64,000 bases of DNA, from positions 1,178,001 to 1,242,000 of the forward strand of contig NZ_JBBPEV010000001.1 of assembly GCF_038069945.1 (NCBI RefSeq), written 5' to 3'. The DNA is from Aquabacterium sp. A3 (GTDB taxonomy: Bacteria > Pseudomonadota > Gammaproteobacteria > Burkholderiales > Burkholderiaceae_C). The notes under the pieces were generated by a model. It saw only the letters and a program-made list of their open reading frames with translations, was not told the DNA's origin and ran no database searches. Positions 28,361 to 37,818 of the stretch are shown one piece after another. The position numbers were made by a program, and so were the translations under genes. Every line of letters starts with the position of its first letter. Positions within the stretch are counted from its first letter, which is position 1.

Positions 28361-29287
28361 TCACGACGCCCGTGCAGACGTCAGATGGTTGCGCAAGGCC
28401 ATGAGATAGGCATCTGACGTGAAGCGCTGTGACCCGATGAAGTGCACAAACACGGTGTACGGCCCCATGCGGTTGGGGGTGGTGTACATCGGGTGGGGCA
28501 AGACCACCGCACCAGGCGCGTTGGCAATCAGGTAGTTGGACGAGAACTGCTCGGTGCCCCAACGCGACCAGGCCTCTCCCAGCACCGCCTGCATGCGCTC
28601 GGACAAGGCCACCACGTCGGCCTCACTGATGGCCTGACGGGCGAATCCCGCGAACCCGGAGCAACCGCGCACGTAGTGCTTGCGCTCATCGCCAGCGGCC
28701 GCAGCGGCACACACCTGCGCCTCGCACAACAATTGCACGTGAGGCTGGGCCAAGCCTTTCATCATGCCCCGTGCCCAGCGGGCCGCCGCGCCAACGGGCA
28801 CCGGCAACTGGAGATCGCCAGTGCCGATGGTGAAGGACACGTTCTGAACAAAGCACTCCCGCACCTCAGACACATCGGCCAGCGTCACGGTGTCGGCATC
28901 GAGTTGAATGACGTAGTGGTCCTGAGACAGGCAGGCAATGGCCATCAGCCGCTCCCAGGTGCCGCCCACGGGCACACCGGGTCGCCGGAACTCGGCGGCA
29001 TCGCGAATCTCGATGCCGGGCACATGCTGCTGCAAGACCTTGCGATCATCGGGGGTGATGGTCGGGTCAGCCACCACCACCACCTTGGACGGAGGCAAGG
29101 CCCGTGCAAAGCTCTTGATGGCCAGCAGGTAGGTCAGCACATCGCGGTGATGCACCATGGACAAGACCATGGGCCCTGCTGATGCACAAGTCACCACCGG
29201 GGTGTGCAAGATGGCGTCGGCCTGCTTGAAAAAGCGGGCCTTGCGCCAGCGGTTCTGTGCCTCATCGAGGTAATAACGAAGACTCAT
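28361..29287 (-). CDS. Putative nucleotide-diphospho-sugar glycosyltransferase (GT-A fold)
   Basis: 308 aa. The N-terminal half has a Rossmann-like start (VLSMVHHRDVLTYLLAIKSF), and the metal/nucleotide-binding DxD motif is seen as YVIQLDADTVTL near residue 120. A C-terminal part with CSGFAGFARQAI and EQFSSNYLIAN is consistent with acceptor binding. The donor and acceptor are unknown; GT8-like enzymes are the nearest match I can offer. It sits between the flippase and the deacetylase-glycosyltransferase fusion in the same operon. Confidence 0.65.
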   Translation of the reverse strand: MSLRYYLDEAQNRWRKARFFKQADAILHTPVVTCASAGPMVLSMVHHRDVLTYLLAIKSFARALPPSKVVVVADPTITPDDRKVLQQHVPGIEIRDAAEFRRPGVPVGGTWERLMAIACLSQDHYVIQLDADTVTLADVSEVRECFVQNVSFTIGTGDLQLPVPVGAAARWARGMMKGLAQPHVQLLCEAQVCAAAAAGDERKHYVRGCSGFAGFARQAISEADVVALSERMQAVLGEAWSRWGTEQFSSNYLIANAPGAVVLPHPMYTTPNRMGPYTVFVHFIGSQRFTSDAYLMALRNHLTSARAS

Positions 29288-29324
29288 GAATCACTCGCAA
29301 TGTGGTCAGTAAAGGCTCTGGCGC

Positions 29325-31574
29325 TCAACGCCCGGTTGGCAACTCGTTGAACAGCGCGGCCAGTCGTGCCGCCTGCGCCGCACGAGAGTGGCTCTGAATG
29401 CTGATCATGTTGTCATTCAAGGCGGCGCACAGGGCTTCGGGGGCTGCGATGGCCGCAAGCCATTGCCTCAGGGCCTGTTCAATGTCGCTGCTGGTGCCGA
29501 TGTCGGCCAGCCAGGTGGCTTTGAACGGCGCCAGAAACGCCGCCGACTGCCCCTTCGCATCGACCAGCCCCAGCACCGGGCGTCCACACCGCAGGTATTC
29601 ATAAGCCTTCGCGGGGATCTGCGTGTTGAACTGATGGCCCTGAAACAGCAACAACACATCGGCCCCCATCATCTCAGAGACGGCCTCTCGGTAAGGGATG
29701 GGCGGTGCGGCATCGAAGACGTCGGCCAAACCATGCGCCTGAGCCAAGGCCTTGAGACTTTGCTCCTGGCCACTGGCCCGGAACCGGATGCACAGGCGAT
29801 CGCGTTGCAACAGGCCCTGTTGGAGCAAGGCATTGACAGCCCCGAAGAAGGCTGAGGGGTCTCGCTCTTCAGGATAGATGCCCCCGCTGTGCAGCATCAG
29901 CACGGTGCCGTCGCTCACACCAGGACGTTGGGGCTTCAGTTGGGAGAAGGCTTCTTCGTCATACCCGTTGGCCACCACCCTGAACTTGTCACGCAAATGC
30001 GGGTACCGCACCGCATGATCGGCCGCCGCGGCTTCGGTGGTGAAAACGCAGCGATCGGCCTTGTGCATGACATGCCGCTCCAGTCGGGTCCACACCCACC
30101 CCTTCAACCCGGTGAGGTCGTCGCCGCTGGCGGTCATCGGGTCGCGGAAATCGGCCACCCAGGGCTTGCCCGTCCACCGGGCCAGCACGCTGGCGATCAT
30201 GTGTGCCGTGGGAATGGGGTAGGTGCTCCAGATCACATCGGTGGCACCCGATGCCGAGTTGAGGTAGCGCCACCCTTGACGGACGCCCCCCCAGCACCAG
30301 CTGGCCCAACGGTCTGGCAGCGCCATCACACCCAGGTACTTGCCGCGAAATGACAGGTCTCGCGCCACGTCCAGTGCGCCAGCACGGATCACCTGACACC
30401 GTGCGGGAATGTCTGCCACCAGCTCGGCCGACGTGCGCACATAGGCCGACGGTCGGGCCGTCAACACCGTGGTCTCCCAGCCATGGGAAGGCAGGTATTT
30501 CGTGAAGTTCAAGGTGCGCAGCAGCCCGCTGCTGCCCGACTGCGGCGGAAAATGAAAGGCCACCATCATGGCGCGCTTGCCTGCTTCGGCCGGCGACGGA
30601 CGCTGGGCCAGGTTGTCCTGGGGCTGCGGTCGGTGCCCGAGGTTGCGCAGCAACTGACCATGCATGCGCCAGGCGCTGGGCCCCCAGGGGGTGAACCGTG
30701 GCAAGGCGAGAAAATCTGACGCGGTGTGCGCATAGCCAGACGCGGTGGTCACGGCGTAGCGGTAGCCCAGCTTGCGCAGCATGTCCACATGGCTGGCAGC
30801 GAAATCCTTGCCCGGCAGGCCGTTGGGGTAGGCAAAGCCGTCCACCGTGGCGCCAATGATCTGCTCCAGCGTGGCCTTGCTGCGTTCGCATTCCTGCCAT
30901 GCTTCGTCGGGCGAGCAATGGCTGAGCACGGTGTGGTTGACCGAATGTGCGCCCACCCCAAACCCACGGGCATGCAAGCTGCGCACATCGTCGGGGGTGA
31001 ACTGGCTGGCCAGGGCGCCTGCCTCGCCCGCCGTGGGTACGCCGCAGGCCCGCTCGATGCGACACAGCAACTGCTCTCTGTCGGCCTGATCGGTGTACTT
31101 CAAGCGCTTGGTGAGGCGATTGAACACCAGCTGGCGACTGGCCAGTCGGCCATCGATGGCGCCCACCTCTGCGTGCACCGATCGCAGGTCGACACCGACG
31201 TCTGCACGGGTCAAGGCGTACCTGAGTCGCTCCGTCCAGAGTGCAGCGCCACCCAATTGGCCTGTGGTGACGAAAAACGTGGCGTGCACATTGAGCCGCT
31301 CCAGCAACGGAGCCGCGCCCTCGCACCAGCCCGGGTATCCATCATCGAAGGTGACAGCCGCAGCCCCCTTGGGCAAACGCCCCGCACGAACCAGTTGCAG
31401 CCCCTCACTCAGTGGCACAAACGTGAACGCACCTTTCAGGGCCACAAGAGTTTGCTCCAGCTGCGCCAGGCCCACGTCGTCCGGCCACAGCGGGTCAGGC
31501 ACGGCAGGTACGCCGTGAAAGGCCAGGATGGTGAGTTTGTCCGAGCTCAGCCATCGCAACAGGGGCTTCATCAT
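29325..31574 (-). CDS. Fused polysaccharide deacetylase-glycosyltransferase
   Basis: Bifunctional protein (749 aa). Residues 1-310 are a NodB-type deacetylase: LTILAFHGVP, TFDDGY with Asp77/Asp78, and metal-binding histidines His210 and His214 in GAHSVNHTVL, then FAYPNG and YAVTT. A 20-residue Pro/Gln-rich linker follows. Residues about 333-745 form a GT-B glycosyltransferase (MMVAFHFPPQSGSSG, PWVADFRDPMTAS, FTTEAAAA, VVANGYDEE, IPAKAYEYLRCGRPVLG). The start is the ATG at 31574, overlapping the O-ligase stop by ATGA; the longer reading to 31820 is the ligase in another frame. Fusion would couple sugar transfer with N- or O-deacetylation. Confidence 0.88.
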   Translation of the reverse strand: MMKPLLRWLSSDKLTILAFHGVPAVPDPLWPDDVGLAQLEQTLVALKGAFTFVPLSEGLQLVRAGRLPKGAAAVTFDDGYPGWCEGAAPLLERLNVHATFFVTTGQLGGAALWTERLRYALTRADVGVDLRSVHAEVGAIDGRLASRQLVFNRLTKRLKYTDQADREQLLCRIERACGVPTAGEAGALASQFTPDDVRSLHARGFGVGAHSVNHTVLSHCSPDEAWQECERSKATLEQIIGATVDGFAYPNGLPGKDFAASHVDMLRKLGYRYAVTTASGYAHTASDFLALPRFTPWGPSAWRMHGQLLRNLGHRPQPQDNLAQRPSPAEAGKRAMMVAFHFPPQSGSSGLLRTLNFTKYLPSHGWETTVLTARPSAYVRTSAELVADIPARCQVIRAGALDVARDLSFRGKYLGVMALPDRWASWCWGGVRQGWRYLNSASGATDVIWSTYPIPTAHMIASVLARWTGKPWVADFRDPMTASGDDLTGLKGWVWTRLERHVMHKADRCVFTTEAAAADHAVRYPHLRDKFRVVANGYDEEAFSQLKPQRPGVSDGTVLMLHSGGIYPEERDPSAFFGAVNALLQQGLLQRDRLCIRFRASGQEQSLKALAQAHGLADVFDAAPPIPYREAVSEMMGADVLLLFQGHQFNTQIPAKAYEYLRCGRPVLGLVDAKGQSAAFLAPFKATWLADIGTSSDIEQALRQWLAAIAAPEALCAALNDNMISIQSHSRAAQAARLAALFNELPTGR

Positions 31575-32923
31575 GCCTTCACCCTTCCAGGCTGGCCAGC
31601 CACCTGCGCAGAGATGAGGCGATACAGAACGAACATGGCCGTCATGATGTAGTAAGGAACTTCGTAGTACGCCACGCTCAGGGCCGATCCCCCCACCAGG
31701 TAGGCGATCATGCTGGCCGACAGGGCCACCGCCAGGGACCGTGCCCATGCCAACTCCACCGGGCGCTTCTTGACCATGGCGAGAATCTTGCGCCAGTAAT
31801 GGAAGGGAGTGACCATGCACATCAGGAACAACGCCAGGCCCACAAAACCCAGGTCGCCCATGACCTCGAAATAAATGCTGTGAGACGCGGCAGGGCGTGG
31901 CACATCGGGCGTTTCGTACATGCCCAGCAAACCAGGCTTGTAACGGAACTGCTCAAAAATCGACCAGGCCTGGCCGGCGTGGTAGCCGCCGCCAAAGACG
32001 GGGTTTTCAAGGGCAATGGCGCTGGCACGTTTCCACGCCGTGACACGCCCCATGAACGACGCATCCTCGTTGGCCGTCTTGATGGTGTTCATGCGCTCGA
32101 ACCAGTCGTCGGGCGCCAGGGACAACGCACTCACCGCCACCAGACAGACCACCACGGCCCCCACCACCTTGCGCTTGCTGAACATCAGCATCCAGAAGGC
32201 CGCCAGGATGACCGTGATCAATGCGCCGCGGGAGTCGGTGGCCAGCACCGCCAGCGTCATGACGGACATCCCGCCCACGCTCATCCAGCGCATCCAGGTT
32301 GACGACGCGTACTGGTACAGGTAGGCCCACAGCGGAATCACCATCACCAGCATCATGCCGTAGTGGTTGTTGTCGCCGAACTTGGGGATGCCAGCCGCGT
32401 TGTGCCCACCCAGACTGGACAGGTACTTCAGGCCATCGAGCACACCGTGGTAACTGATGGCGCTCGCGATGAGCAACACAAAGATGTTGATGCGATCACG
32501 ACTGACCAGAAACAGAGGCAACACCAGGCACAACAAGGCCGTCTTGAGCATGTTGCTGAACAGCTCCCAGTTGCGGTCCAGGCCTGGATAGGCCAAAGAG
32601 GCAGACGCCAGTCCATGCACGATCATCAGGATCAGGATGATCGAAAAGCCGTGCATGTGGTCACGCAGCCCCACGAACTCCTTGCGCACCACCATGCCAC
32701 CCAGCGCAATCATCGCGAAGATCTGGACCACACCGATGCTGGTCATGAAGCCATAACTCAGCCCGTTCAGGCCGATCAGGCCCGCCCAGCACCACATCAT
32801 CACGGCCACGAAAGAGTTTCGCAACGCCAGGGGCAGCAGGGCCAGGGCAAACAGCGCAATGGCAATGTCACGCACGCCGAACACCCTCGCGCTTGCCCTT
32901 GGAGCGCTTGTCATCCTTCGCAT
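31571..32923 (-). CDS. Putative O-glycosylation ligase, exosortase A system-associated
   Basis: Wzy/WaaL-like polytopic inner-membrane protein (450 aa, about 11 helices) of the exosortase A-specific O-ligase subfamily. It is expected to transfer or polymerise lipid-linked glycan on the periplasmic side, perhaps onto PEP-CTERM proteins. Signatures are PLALRNSFVAVMMWCWAGLIGLN at the N-terminus, a large periplasmic loop with FGDNNHYGMM and VTDSRGA-type TDSRGALITVI, and the HSIYFEVMGDLGFVGL motif near residue 355, typical of O-antigen ligases. Its start overlaps the end of the small membrane protein gene by about 56 bp; a start at the ATG three codons in (32914) is equally possible. Confidence 0.88.
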   Translation of the reverse strand: MRRMTSAPRASARVFGVRDIAIALFALALLPLALRNSFVAVMMWCWAGLIGLNGLSYGFMTSIGVVQIFAMIALGGMVVRKEFVGLRDHMHGFSIILILMIVHGLASASLAYPGLDRNWELFSNMLKTALLCLVLPLFLVSRDRINIFVLLIASAISYHGVLDGLKYLSSLGGHNAAGIPKFGDNNHYGMMLVMVIPLWAYLYQYASSTWMRWMSVGGMSVMTLAVLATDSRGALITVILAAFWMLMFSKRKVVGAVVVCLVAVSALSLAPDDWFERMNTIKTANEDASFMGRVTAWKRASAIALENPVFGGGYHAGQAWSIFEQFRYKPGLLGMYETPDVPRPAASHSIYFEVMGDLGFVGLALFLMCMVTPFHYWRKILAMVKKRPVELAWARSLAVALSASMIAYLVGGSALSVAYYEVPYYIMTAMFVLYRLISAQVAGQPGRVKA

Positions 32924-33056
32924 TCAAGGGGGGCCGAGTGAAGTCAAACAGCTTCATGGGGCGCTTGTCAGGGCGGGCGCCCGTGATCTTGGCTGAATCA
33001 AACATGAGCGCGTAGATGAACACCAGCATGCCCACAAAGATGATGGACTCGACCAC
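32868..33056 (-). CDS. Small single-span membrane protein, unknown
   Basis: 62 aa with a GTG start at 33056 preceded by AAAGGG 5 nt upstream. Residues 4-18 (SIIFVGMLVFIYALM) form one membrane span. The rest is a Lys/Arg-rich cytoplasmic tail with ITGARPDKRP and NAKDDKRSKGKR. It lies in the gap between wecC and the O-ligase gene and overlaps the latter by 56 bp. No family recognised; it may be a regulator or assembly factor of the ligase. The overlap lowers confidence, but RBS, strand and composition support a real gene. Confidence 0.5.
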   Translation of the reverse strand: MVESIIFVGMLVFIYALMFDSAKITGARPDKRPMKLFDFTRPPLNAKDDKRSKGKREGVRRA

Positions 33057-33094
33057 ATCAACCCTTTCGCAAGCTCGTCAAAACACCGCCATGC

Positions 33095-34315
33095 TCAGCG
33101 CCAGATGCCACGCGTGTCGATCACGACCTTGTCCTTGATGAGCTCGCGGTCGATTTCGATGAACTCGGCGTGATCCACCAGCAACACCAGGATGTCGGCC
33201 TCCTGCAGCGCCGTCCTGATGTCCACCAGGGGCACGGGCGATTTGCCAGGCTCGACATTGGGGTCACAGGCCTTGACGATCCCGATGTCCGCGGCCAGCA
33301 GATCTTGCGCGATCTCCAGGGATGGCGATTCGCGCATGTCGTCGATGTTGGCCTTGAAGGTCAGGCCCATGCAGACGATGACCGGGCGTTTGAAGCGCTC
33401 TGCCTTGGCCTTGACCCGCTCGATCACCCAATGCGGCTTGTGGTCATTGACCTCACGCGCGGTGCGGATCAGGCGGGCGGTTTCGGGCGCGCTTGACACG
33501 ATGAACCAAGGATCTACCGCGATGCAGTGCCCGCCCACGCCGGGGCCTGGCTGCAGGATGTTCACGCGCGGATGGCGGTTGGCCAGCGCAATCGTTTCCC
33601 ACACGTTGATGCCCAGGCGGTCACAGATGAGCGACAGCTCGTTGGCAAAAGCGATGTTGACATCACGGAAAGAGTTTTCGACCAGCTTGGACAGCTCGGC
33701 CGTGCGGCTGTCGGTTTCCAGGATGGCGCCACTGCAAAACGTTTTGTAGAGCTCTTTGGCCTTGGCAACGGCCGCCTTGCTGGTGCCGCCAATGATGCGG
33801 TCGTTGTCCACCAGTTCTCGCAGAATGTGGCCTGGCAGCACGCGCTCGGGGCAGTGTGCCGCGTAGACCTTGCCACCCAGCTCAGGGCGCATCTCCACGA
33901 CGATGCGCTCGATGAATTCGGTGGTGCCCACCGGCGAGGTGGACTCCAGGATGATCAGATTGCCCTCTTGCAGGAAGGGCACGATGGCGCGCGTGGCCGC
34001 CTCCACATACGACAGGTCTGGCGCCTTGGGGTTGTCACCCTCGGGCTTGAATGGCGTGGGCACCGCGATGATGAAGGTATCGCCCTGCTCAGGCACCAGC
34101 GATGCACGCAAGTTGCCGCTGTTGACGGCCGATCGAACCAGGATGTCCAGATCGGGCTCGATGATGTGAATGCGCCCCGAGTTGATGGTGTTGACGGCAT
34201 TCTCATTGACATCCACCCCCACCACCGTGTGGCCCTTGGTGGCCAGCATCGACGCCGTGGGCAGGCCAATGTAGCCCAGCCCCATGACGATGATTTTCTG
34301 AAATTCCCGCGGCAT
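33095..34315 (-). CDS. wecC: UDP-N-acetyl-D-mannosamine dehydrogenase
   Basis: Oxidises UDP-ManNAc to UDP-ManNAcA with two NAD+ in the cytoplasm. Seen: N-terminal NAD fold GLGYIGLPTASMLA, central ESTSPVGTTEF, the catalytic cysteine in GPGVGGHCIAVDPWF and GLTFKANIDDMRESPSLE. Length 406 aa is near the family norm (about 420). The ATG directly follows the wecB stop codon (TGA-ATG), so the two are translationally coupled. The UDP-glucose/GDP-mannose dehydrogenase family also includes UDP-GlcNAc dehydrogenases, but pairing with wecB supports WecC. Confidence 0.9.
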   Translation of the reverse strand: MPREFQKIIVMGLGYIGLPTASMLATKGHTVVGVDVNENAVNTINSGRIHIIEPDLDILVRSAVNSGNLRASLVPEQGDTFIIAVPTPFKPEGDNPKAPDLSYVEAATRAIVPFLQEGNLIILESTSPVGTTEFIERIVVEMRPELGGKVYAAHCPERVLPGHILRELVDNDRIIGGTSKAAVAKAKELYKTFCSGAILETDSRTAELSKLVENSFRDVNIAFANELSLICDRLGINVWETIALANRHPRVNILQPGPGVGGHCIAVDPWFIVSSAPETARLIRTAREVNDHKPHWVIERVKAKAERFKRPVIVCMGLTFKANIDDMRESPSLEIAQDLLAADIGIVKACDPNVEPGKSPVPLVDIRTALQEADILVLLVDHAEFIEIDRELIKDKVVIDTRGIWR

Positions 34316-35452
34316 TCAGCAGCTCCTGCGCATGTTTTGAAGACTTTCGACGATGCGGCCCACAGCCTGCCCGTCGCCGTACGGATTATGGGCTTTCGCC
34401 ATGGTGGTGTAAGCCCCTGAGTCAGTGAGCAAACGCTCGCATTCTTGAACGATCACAGCGCGGTCCGTGCCCACCAGCTTCACGGTGCCGGCGTCCACGG
34501 CCTCGGGGCGCTCGGTGGTCTCACGCATCACCAGCACGGGTTTGCCCAAAGAGGGGGCTTCTTCCTGAACGCCGCCCGAGTCAGTGATGATCAGGTAGGC
34601 CCGGTCCATCAGGTACACAAATGGCAGGTAGTCCACCGGGTCGATCAGGTGCACGTTCGACAGCCCTCTGCTGGCCAGAATGTCATTGACCGGTTGCCTC
34701 ACGTTGGGGTTCAGGTGCACCGGGTACAGCACCTCGATGTCGGGGTGCCGCTCCGCCAGGTCTGCCAGGGCCAGGCAGATGTTCTGAAACCCGTCGCCGA
34801 AGTTTTCGCGGCGGTGGCCGGTCACCAGAATCAACCGTTTGGCTGCATCCAGGAACGAAAACCGCGCATCCAGCTCGCTGCGCAAGGCCGGCTGTTCTTT
34901 CAGGCGGCTGACCACCTCCAGCAAGGCATCGATGACGGTATTGCCTGTGACGTGGATGGTGGCAGGCGGCACGCCTTCTTTCAGCAGATTGCGTTGGGCG
35001 GCCTCGGTGGGGGCAAAGTGCAGGTCGGCCACGGCCCCCGTCACCTTGCGGTTGATCTCTTCAGGAAACGGCGCCAGCTTGTTGCCCGTGCGCAAGCCCG
35101 CCTCCACGTGCGCCACCTGGATGCGGGCGTAGAACGCCGCCAGGCTGGTGGCCAGCGTGGTGGTGGTGTCACCATGCACCAGCACCCAGTCTGGCTGCTC
35201 GGCTTGCAGCACCGGCTTGAGCCCCAGCAGGATGTTGGTGGTGACGTCGTACAGATCCTGACCGGGCTTCATGATGTCCAGATCATGGTCAGGCTCGATC
35301 TCGAATAAGCGCAACACCTGGTCCAGCATCTGCCGGTGCTGGGCTGTCACGCACACGCGGGTCTCGATGCCCGGCGTGGCCTGAAGGCGTTTGACCAATG
35401 GAGCCATCTTGATGGCCTCGGGCCGCGTTCCGAACACAACCATCACTTTCAT
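34316..35452 (-). CDS. wecB: UDP-N-acetylglucosamine 2-epimerase (non-hydrolysing)
   Basis: Interconverts UDP-GlcNAc and UDP-ManNAc. Typical motifs: [16 protein letters not shown] at the N-terminus, [50 protein letters not shown], and [26 protein letters not shown]. Length is 378 aa. I prefer the ATG at 35452, which has AGGA 7 nt upstream, over GTG 35458. Supplies WecC immediately downstream and the WecG-like transferase at 1.6 kb. Confidence 0.95.
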   Translation of the reverse strand: MKVMVVFGTRPEAIKMAPLVKRLQATPGIETRVCVTAQHRQMLDQVLRLFEIEPDHDLDIMKPGQDLYDVTTNILLGLKPVLQAEQPDWVLVHGDTTTTLATSLAAFYARIQVAHVEAGLRTGNKLAPFPEEINRKVTGAVADLHFAPTEAAQRNLLKEGVPPATIHVTGNTVIDALLEVVSRLKEQPALRSELDARFSFLDAAKRLILVTGHRRENFGDGFQNICLALADLAERHPDIEVLYPVHLNPNVRQPVNDILASRGLSNVHLIDPVDYLPFVYLMDRAYLIITDSGGVQEEAPSLGKPVLVMRETTERPEAVDAGTVKLVGTDRAVIVQECERLLTDSGAYTTMAKAHNPYGDGQAVGRIVESLQNMRRSC

Positions 35453-35464
35453 ACCCACATCCTT

Positions 35465-36598
35465 TCAACCCTGTTGATTGAACAAGCCTTCATAGCGCGA
35501 CAGCATCGCGTTGAGGCTGTGCCGCGATTCGGCCTCCTGACGGGCCAGGCTGGCGCGCTGTCTGGCAGCCGGGACGTCTTGCGCCACCGCCCACAGCGCT
35601 GCGGCCATGGCCTCCACCTGTGCCGATGGCACCAGCACCCCCAGCCGACCGTGGTCCAGCAAGCGCGCGTTGCCGCCCACGTCCGTGGCGATGATGGGCA
35701 GCGCCGATGCCATGGCCTCCTGCAAGGTGCAGGAGGTGCCCTCGGCCAGCGACGGCAACACAAAACAGTCCAGCTGGCGCAGCAGCGTGGCAATGTCTGA
35801 ACGTGCACCAGGCAGCCACACGCGGTCTTGCACCCCCGCCTGGCGGAAGAAGGCCTCCAGGCCCTCCCGGCCCGGCCCGGCACCGATCAGGGCCAGACGC
35901 CAGTGCGCGGTTGCCGCCGGATGCTGGCGCAAGGCCTCCACGAAAGCCTGCCCCAACAGCATCTGGTTCTTGATGGGCTCCAGCCTGCCCACCGTGCCGA
36001 TCACCCATGGGCCCACGGGATCGAAAGGCCAGTCGGGCGGCGTGGGGTCTGACACATCAGGGCAGAAGGTCTGGGTGTCCACCCCATTGGCGATCAGCTC
36101 GACCCGGCTGGCCTCGATGCCCACCCGCTCCAGCAGGTAGCGCTGCAACTGCTCCGACACCACCACAAACTGCTGCACGAAGCGCTGGTACACCCGCCTC
36201 AGCCACTGGTACTTGCGGTTGCTGCCATCGGGGTCGGCCACATCCCAGCCGTGCTCGGCGTGCACCCTCCGGGGCACACCGGCGGCGGCCGCCACCGGCG
36301 CAAACTCCAGGGCCGCCAGGTTGCAGCTGTGAAACACATCAGGCTTCAACTGGCGCAGCAGCCGCCACATGCGCGGGTACATCGCAAAGGGCTGCCCGGG
36401 CGGCTTGTCCAGCGCCACAAACCGAACATCGGAATGCTTCACCCGCCGCTGAAAGTCAGGGTCCACGCTCGTCAGGGCCACCACCGTATGCCGAAAACGG
36501 TCTGCGGGCAGACCATTGATCAACTGCACGATGACGTTCTCCAGCCCACCGGCTGCAAAGCGGTAGACCAGGTGGACAACGTGGCGGCGCTGGCTCAT
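35465..36598 (-). CDS. GT4 glycosyltransferase, XrtA/PEP-CTERM subfamily (TIGR03088-like)
   Basis: GT-B fold transferase of a subfamily restricted to exosortase A loci; builds the EPS repeat unit in the cytoplasm from an unknown sugar nucleotide. HLVYRFAAGGLENVIVQLINGL at the N-terminus, HAEHGWDVADPDGSNRKY in the middle, GTVGRLEPIKNQ and PSLAEGTSCTLQEAMASALPIIATDVGGN (the EX7E donor site) at the C-terminus. 377 aa. It overlaps the upstream GT gene by ATGA. Confidence 0.92.
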   Translation of the reverse strand: MSQRRHVVHLVYRFAAGGLENVIVQLINGLPADRFRHTVVALTSVDPDFQRRVKHSDVRFVALDKPPGQPFAMYPRMWRLLRQLKPDVFHSCNLAALEFAPVAAAAGVPRRVHAEHGWDVADPDGSNRKYQWLRRVYQRFVQQFVVVSEQLQRYLLERVGIEASRVELIANGVDTQTFCPDVSDPTPPDWPFDPVGPWVIGTVGRLEPIKNQMLLGQAFVEALRQHPAATAHWRLALIGAGPGREGLEAFFRQAGVQDRVWLPGARSDIATLLRQLDCFVLPSLAEGTSCTLQEAMASALPIIATDVGGNARLLDHGRLGVLVPSAQVEAMAAALWAVAQDVPAARQRASLARQEAESRHSLNAMLSRYEGLFNQQG

Positions 36599-37818
36599 GA
36601 CGCGCCCTGTGCCAGCACCCGCCGAAACAGGGCCAATTGGCCTTGGGTCGTGCTGTTCCAGCTAAAGCCTTCGGCGTAGGCCCGCGTGGCTGAGCGCTCG
36701 GGCGGGTTGCCGCGCAGGCGGTGCCAGGCCTCGGCCAGCGACTGGGCGTTGCGCTCGGCCATCAACTGTCCAGCGGCGTCACAGGTCACCACCTCGGGCG
36801 TGCCCCAGATGTTGGTGGCCACCACGGGTGTGCCGCACGCCATGGACTCCAGCAGCACATTGGCCCACCCTTCTCGGCTGGAGCACAGCGCCAGCGCATC
36901 GGCCGCGCTGTACCACCAGGCCAGATCGGCCTGGGCCACCAGGCCCACAAAGGTCACCCGCGCGGCCACGCCCAGGCTGTCGGCCAGCGCCTGCAGGGCG
37001 GCCCGCTCTGGCCCCGCCCCGGCGATCAGCAGGTGCACCTCAGGCAGCAGGCGCAGGGCCTCGATGGCCAGGTGGTGCCCCTTGCGCTCGATCAGGTGGC
37101 CCACCGACAACAGGTAGGCGCCATCGGGTTTGAGCCCCAGGCGTTGGCGTGCCGCCTGGCGGTCGTGCGGCACGAATCGCTCCAGGTCCACCCCATTGCG
37201 CAAGGTGTGCAGTTTGCGGCGATCGGCCCCCATCTCACCCAGGGTGTCCATCAAGGCCTGGCACACCCCGATCGATGCCGATGCGGCCTCGGCCGTCTGC
37301 AAGATCAGCCGGCGTGGCCAGGCGTGTTCCGGGATCAGGTTCAGGTCGGTGCCACGGGCCGTCACGACGAAGGGCTTGCCCAGCCAGCGGGCCAGCAACA
37401 TGGCGGCCACGCCATCAGGGTAGTAGTAGTGCGCGTCGATCAGGTCAAAGTCAAACCCCTGGCGTTGCAGGCGACGGATGGTCGGCAAGGCGCCCAGGGC
37501 CAGGGTCCATGGGGCGATGTTCATGCCCACCTTGGGCGGCAACACATAACGGGGGTGCCACACCTCGATGCCATGCCGCCGGGCCTGCCGAGGCGTGGCC
37601 GCAAACTGTGCGTACTCGCCAAACCGCGGATGGGTGGACGGAAACCACGGCACCGGGGCCACCACCCTCACGTCCACCTCGCCGGTTTTCAGCAGCTCGC
37701 GCAGGCGGGTCTCCACAAACACACCGTGGGCTGGCCGCACCTCACTGGGGTACAGGGTTGAAAACAGCAGCACCCGCAGGGGGTTGCTCTGGGCCCGCTG
37801 ACGCTCAAAGCCGCTCAC
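36595..37818 (-). CDS. GT4 family glycosyltransferase
   Basis: GT-B transferase of 407 aa. N-terminal LLFSTLYPSEVRPAHGVFVETRL, then IDAHYYYPDGVAA and PFVVTARGTDLNLI. The donor-binding part has LLSVGHLIERKGHHLAIEAL, ALCSSREGWANVLLESMACGTPVVATNIWGTPE with the EX7E pattern. Substrate unknown. It is joined to both neighbouring GT genes by ATGA overlaps, so the three are likely made as a set acting on consecutive sugars. Confidence 0.88.
   Translation of the reverse strand: MSGFERQRAQSNPLRVLLFSTLYPSEVRPAHGVFVETRLRELLKTGEVDVRVVAPVPWFPSTHPRFGEYAQFAATPRQARRHGIEVWHPRYVLPPKVGMNIAPWTLALGALPTIRRLQRQGFDFDLIDAHYYYPDGVAAMLLARWLGKPFVVTARGTDLNLIPEHAWPRRLILQTAEAASASIGVCQALMDTLGEMGADRRKLHTLRNGVDLERFVPHDRQAARQRLGLKPDGAYLLSVGHLIERKGHHLAIEALRLLPEVHLLIAGAGPERAALQALADSLGVAARVTFVGLVAQADLAWWYSAADALALCSSREGWANVLLESMACGTPVVATNIWGTPEVVTCDAAGQLMAERNAQSLAEAWHRLRGNPPERSATRAYAEGFSWNSTTQGQLALFRRVLAQGAS

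Noticed and set aside
31575..31820. 82-residue N-terminal extension of the deacetylase-glycosyltransferase
   Set aside because: It is the O-ligase coding region read in another frame, and an ATGA overlap gives a clear start at 31574.
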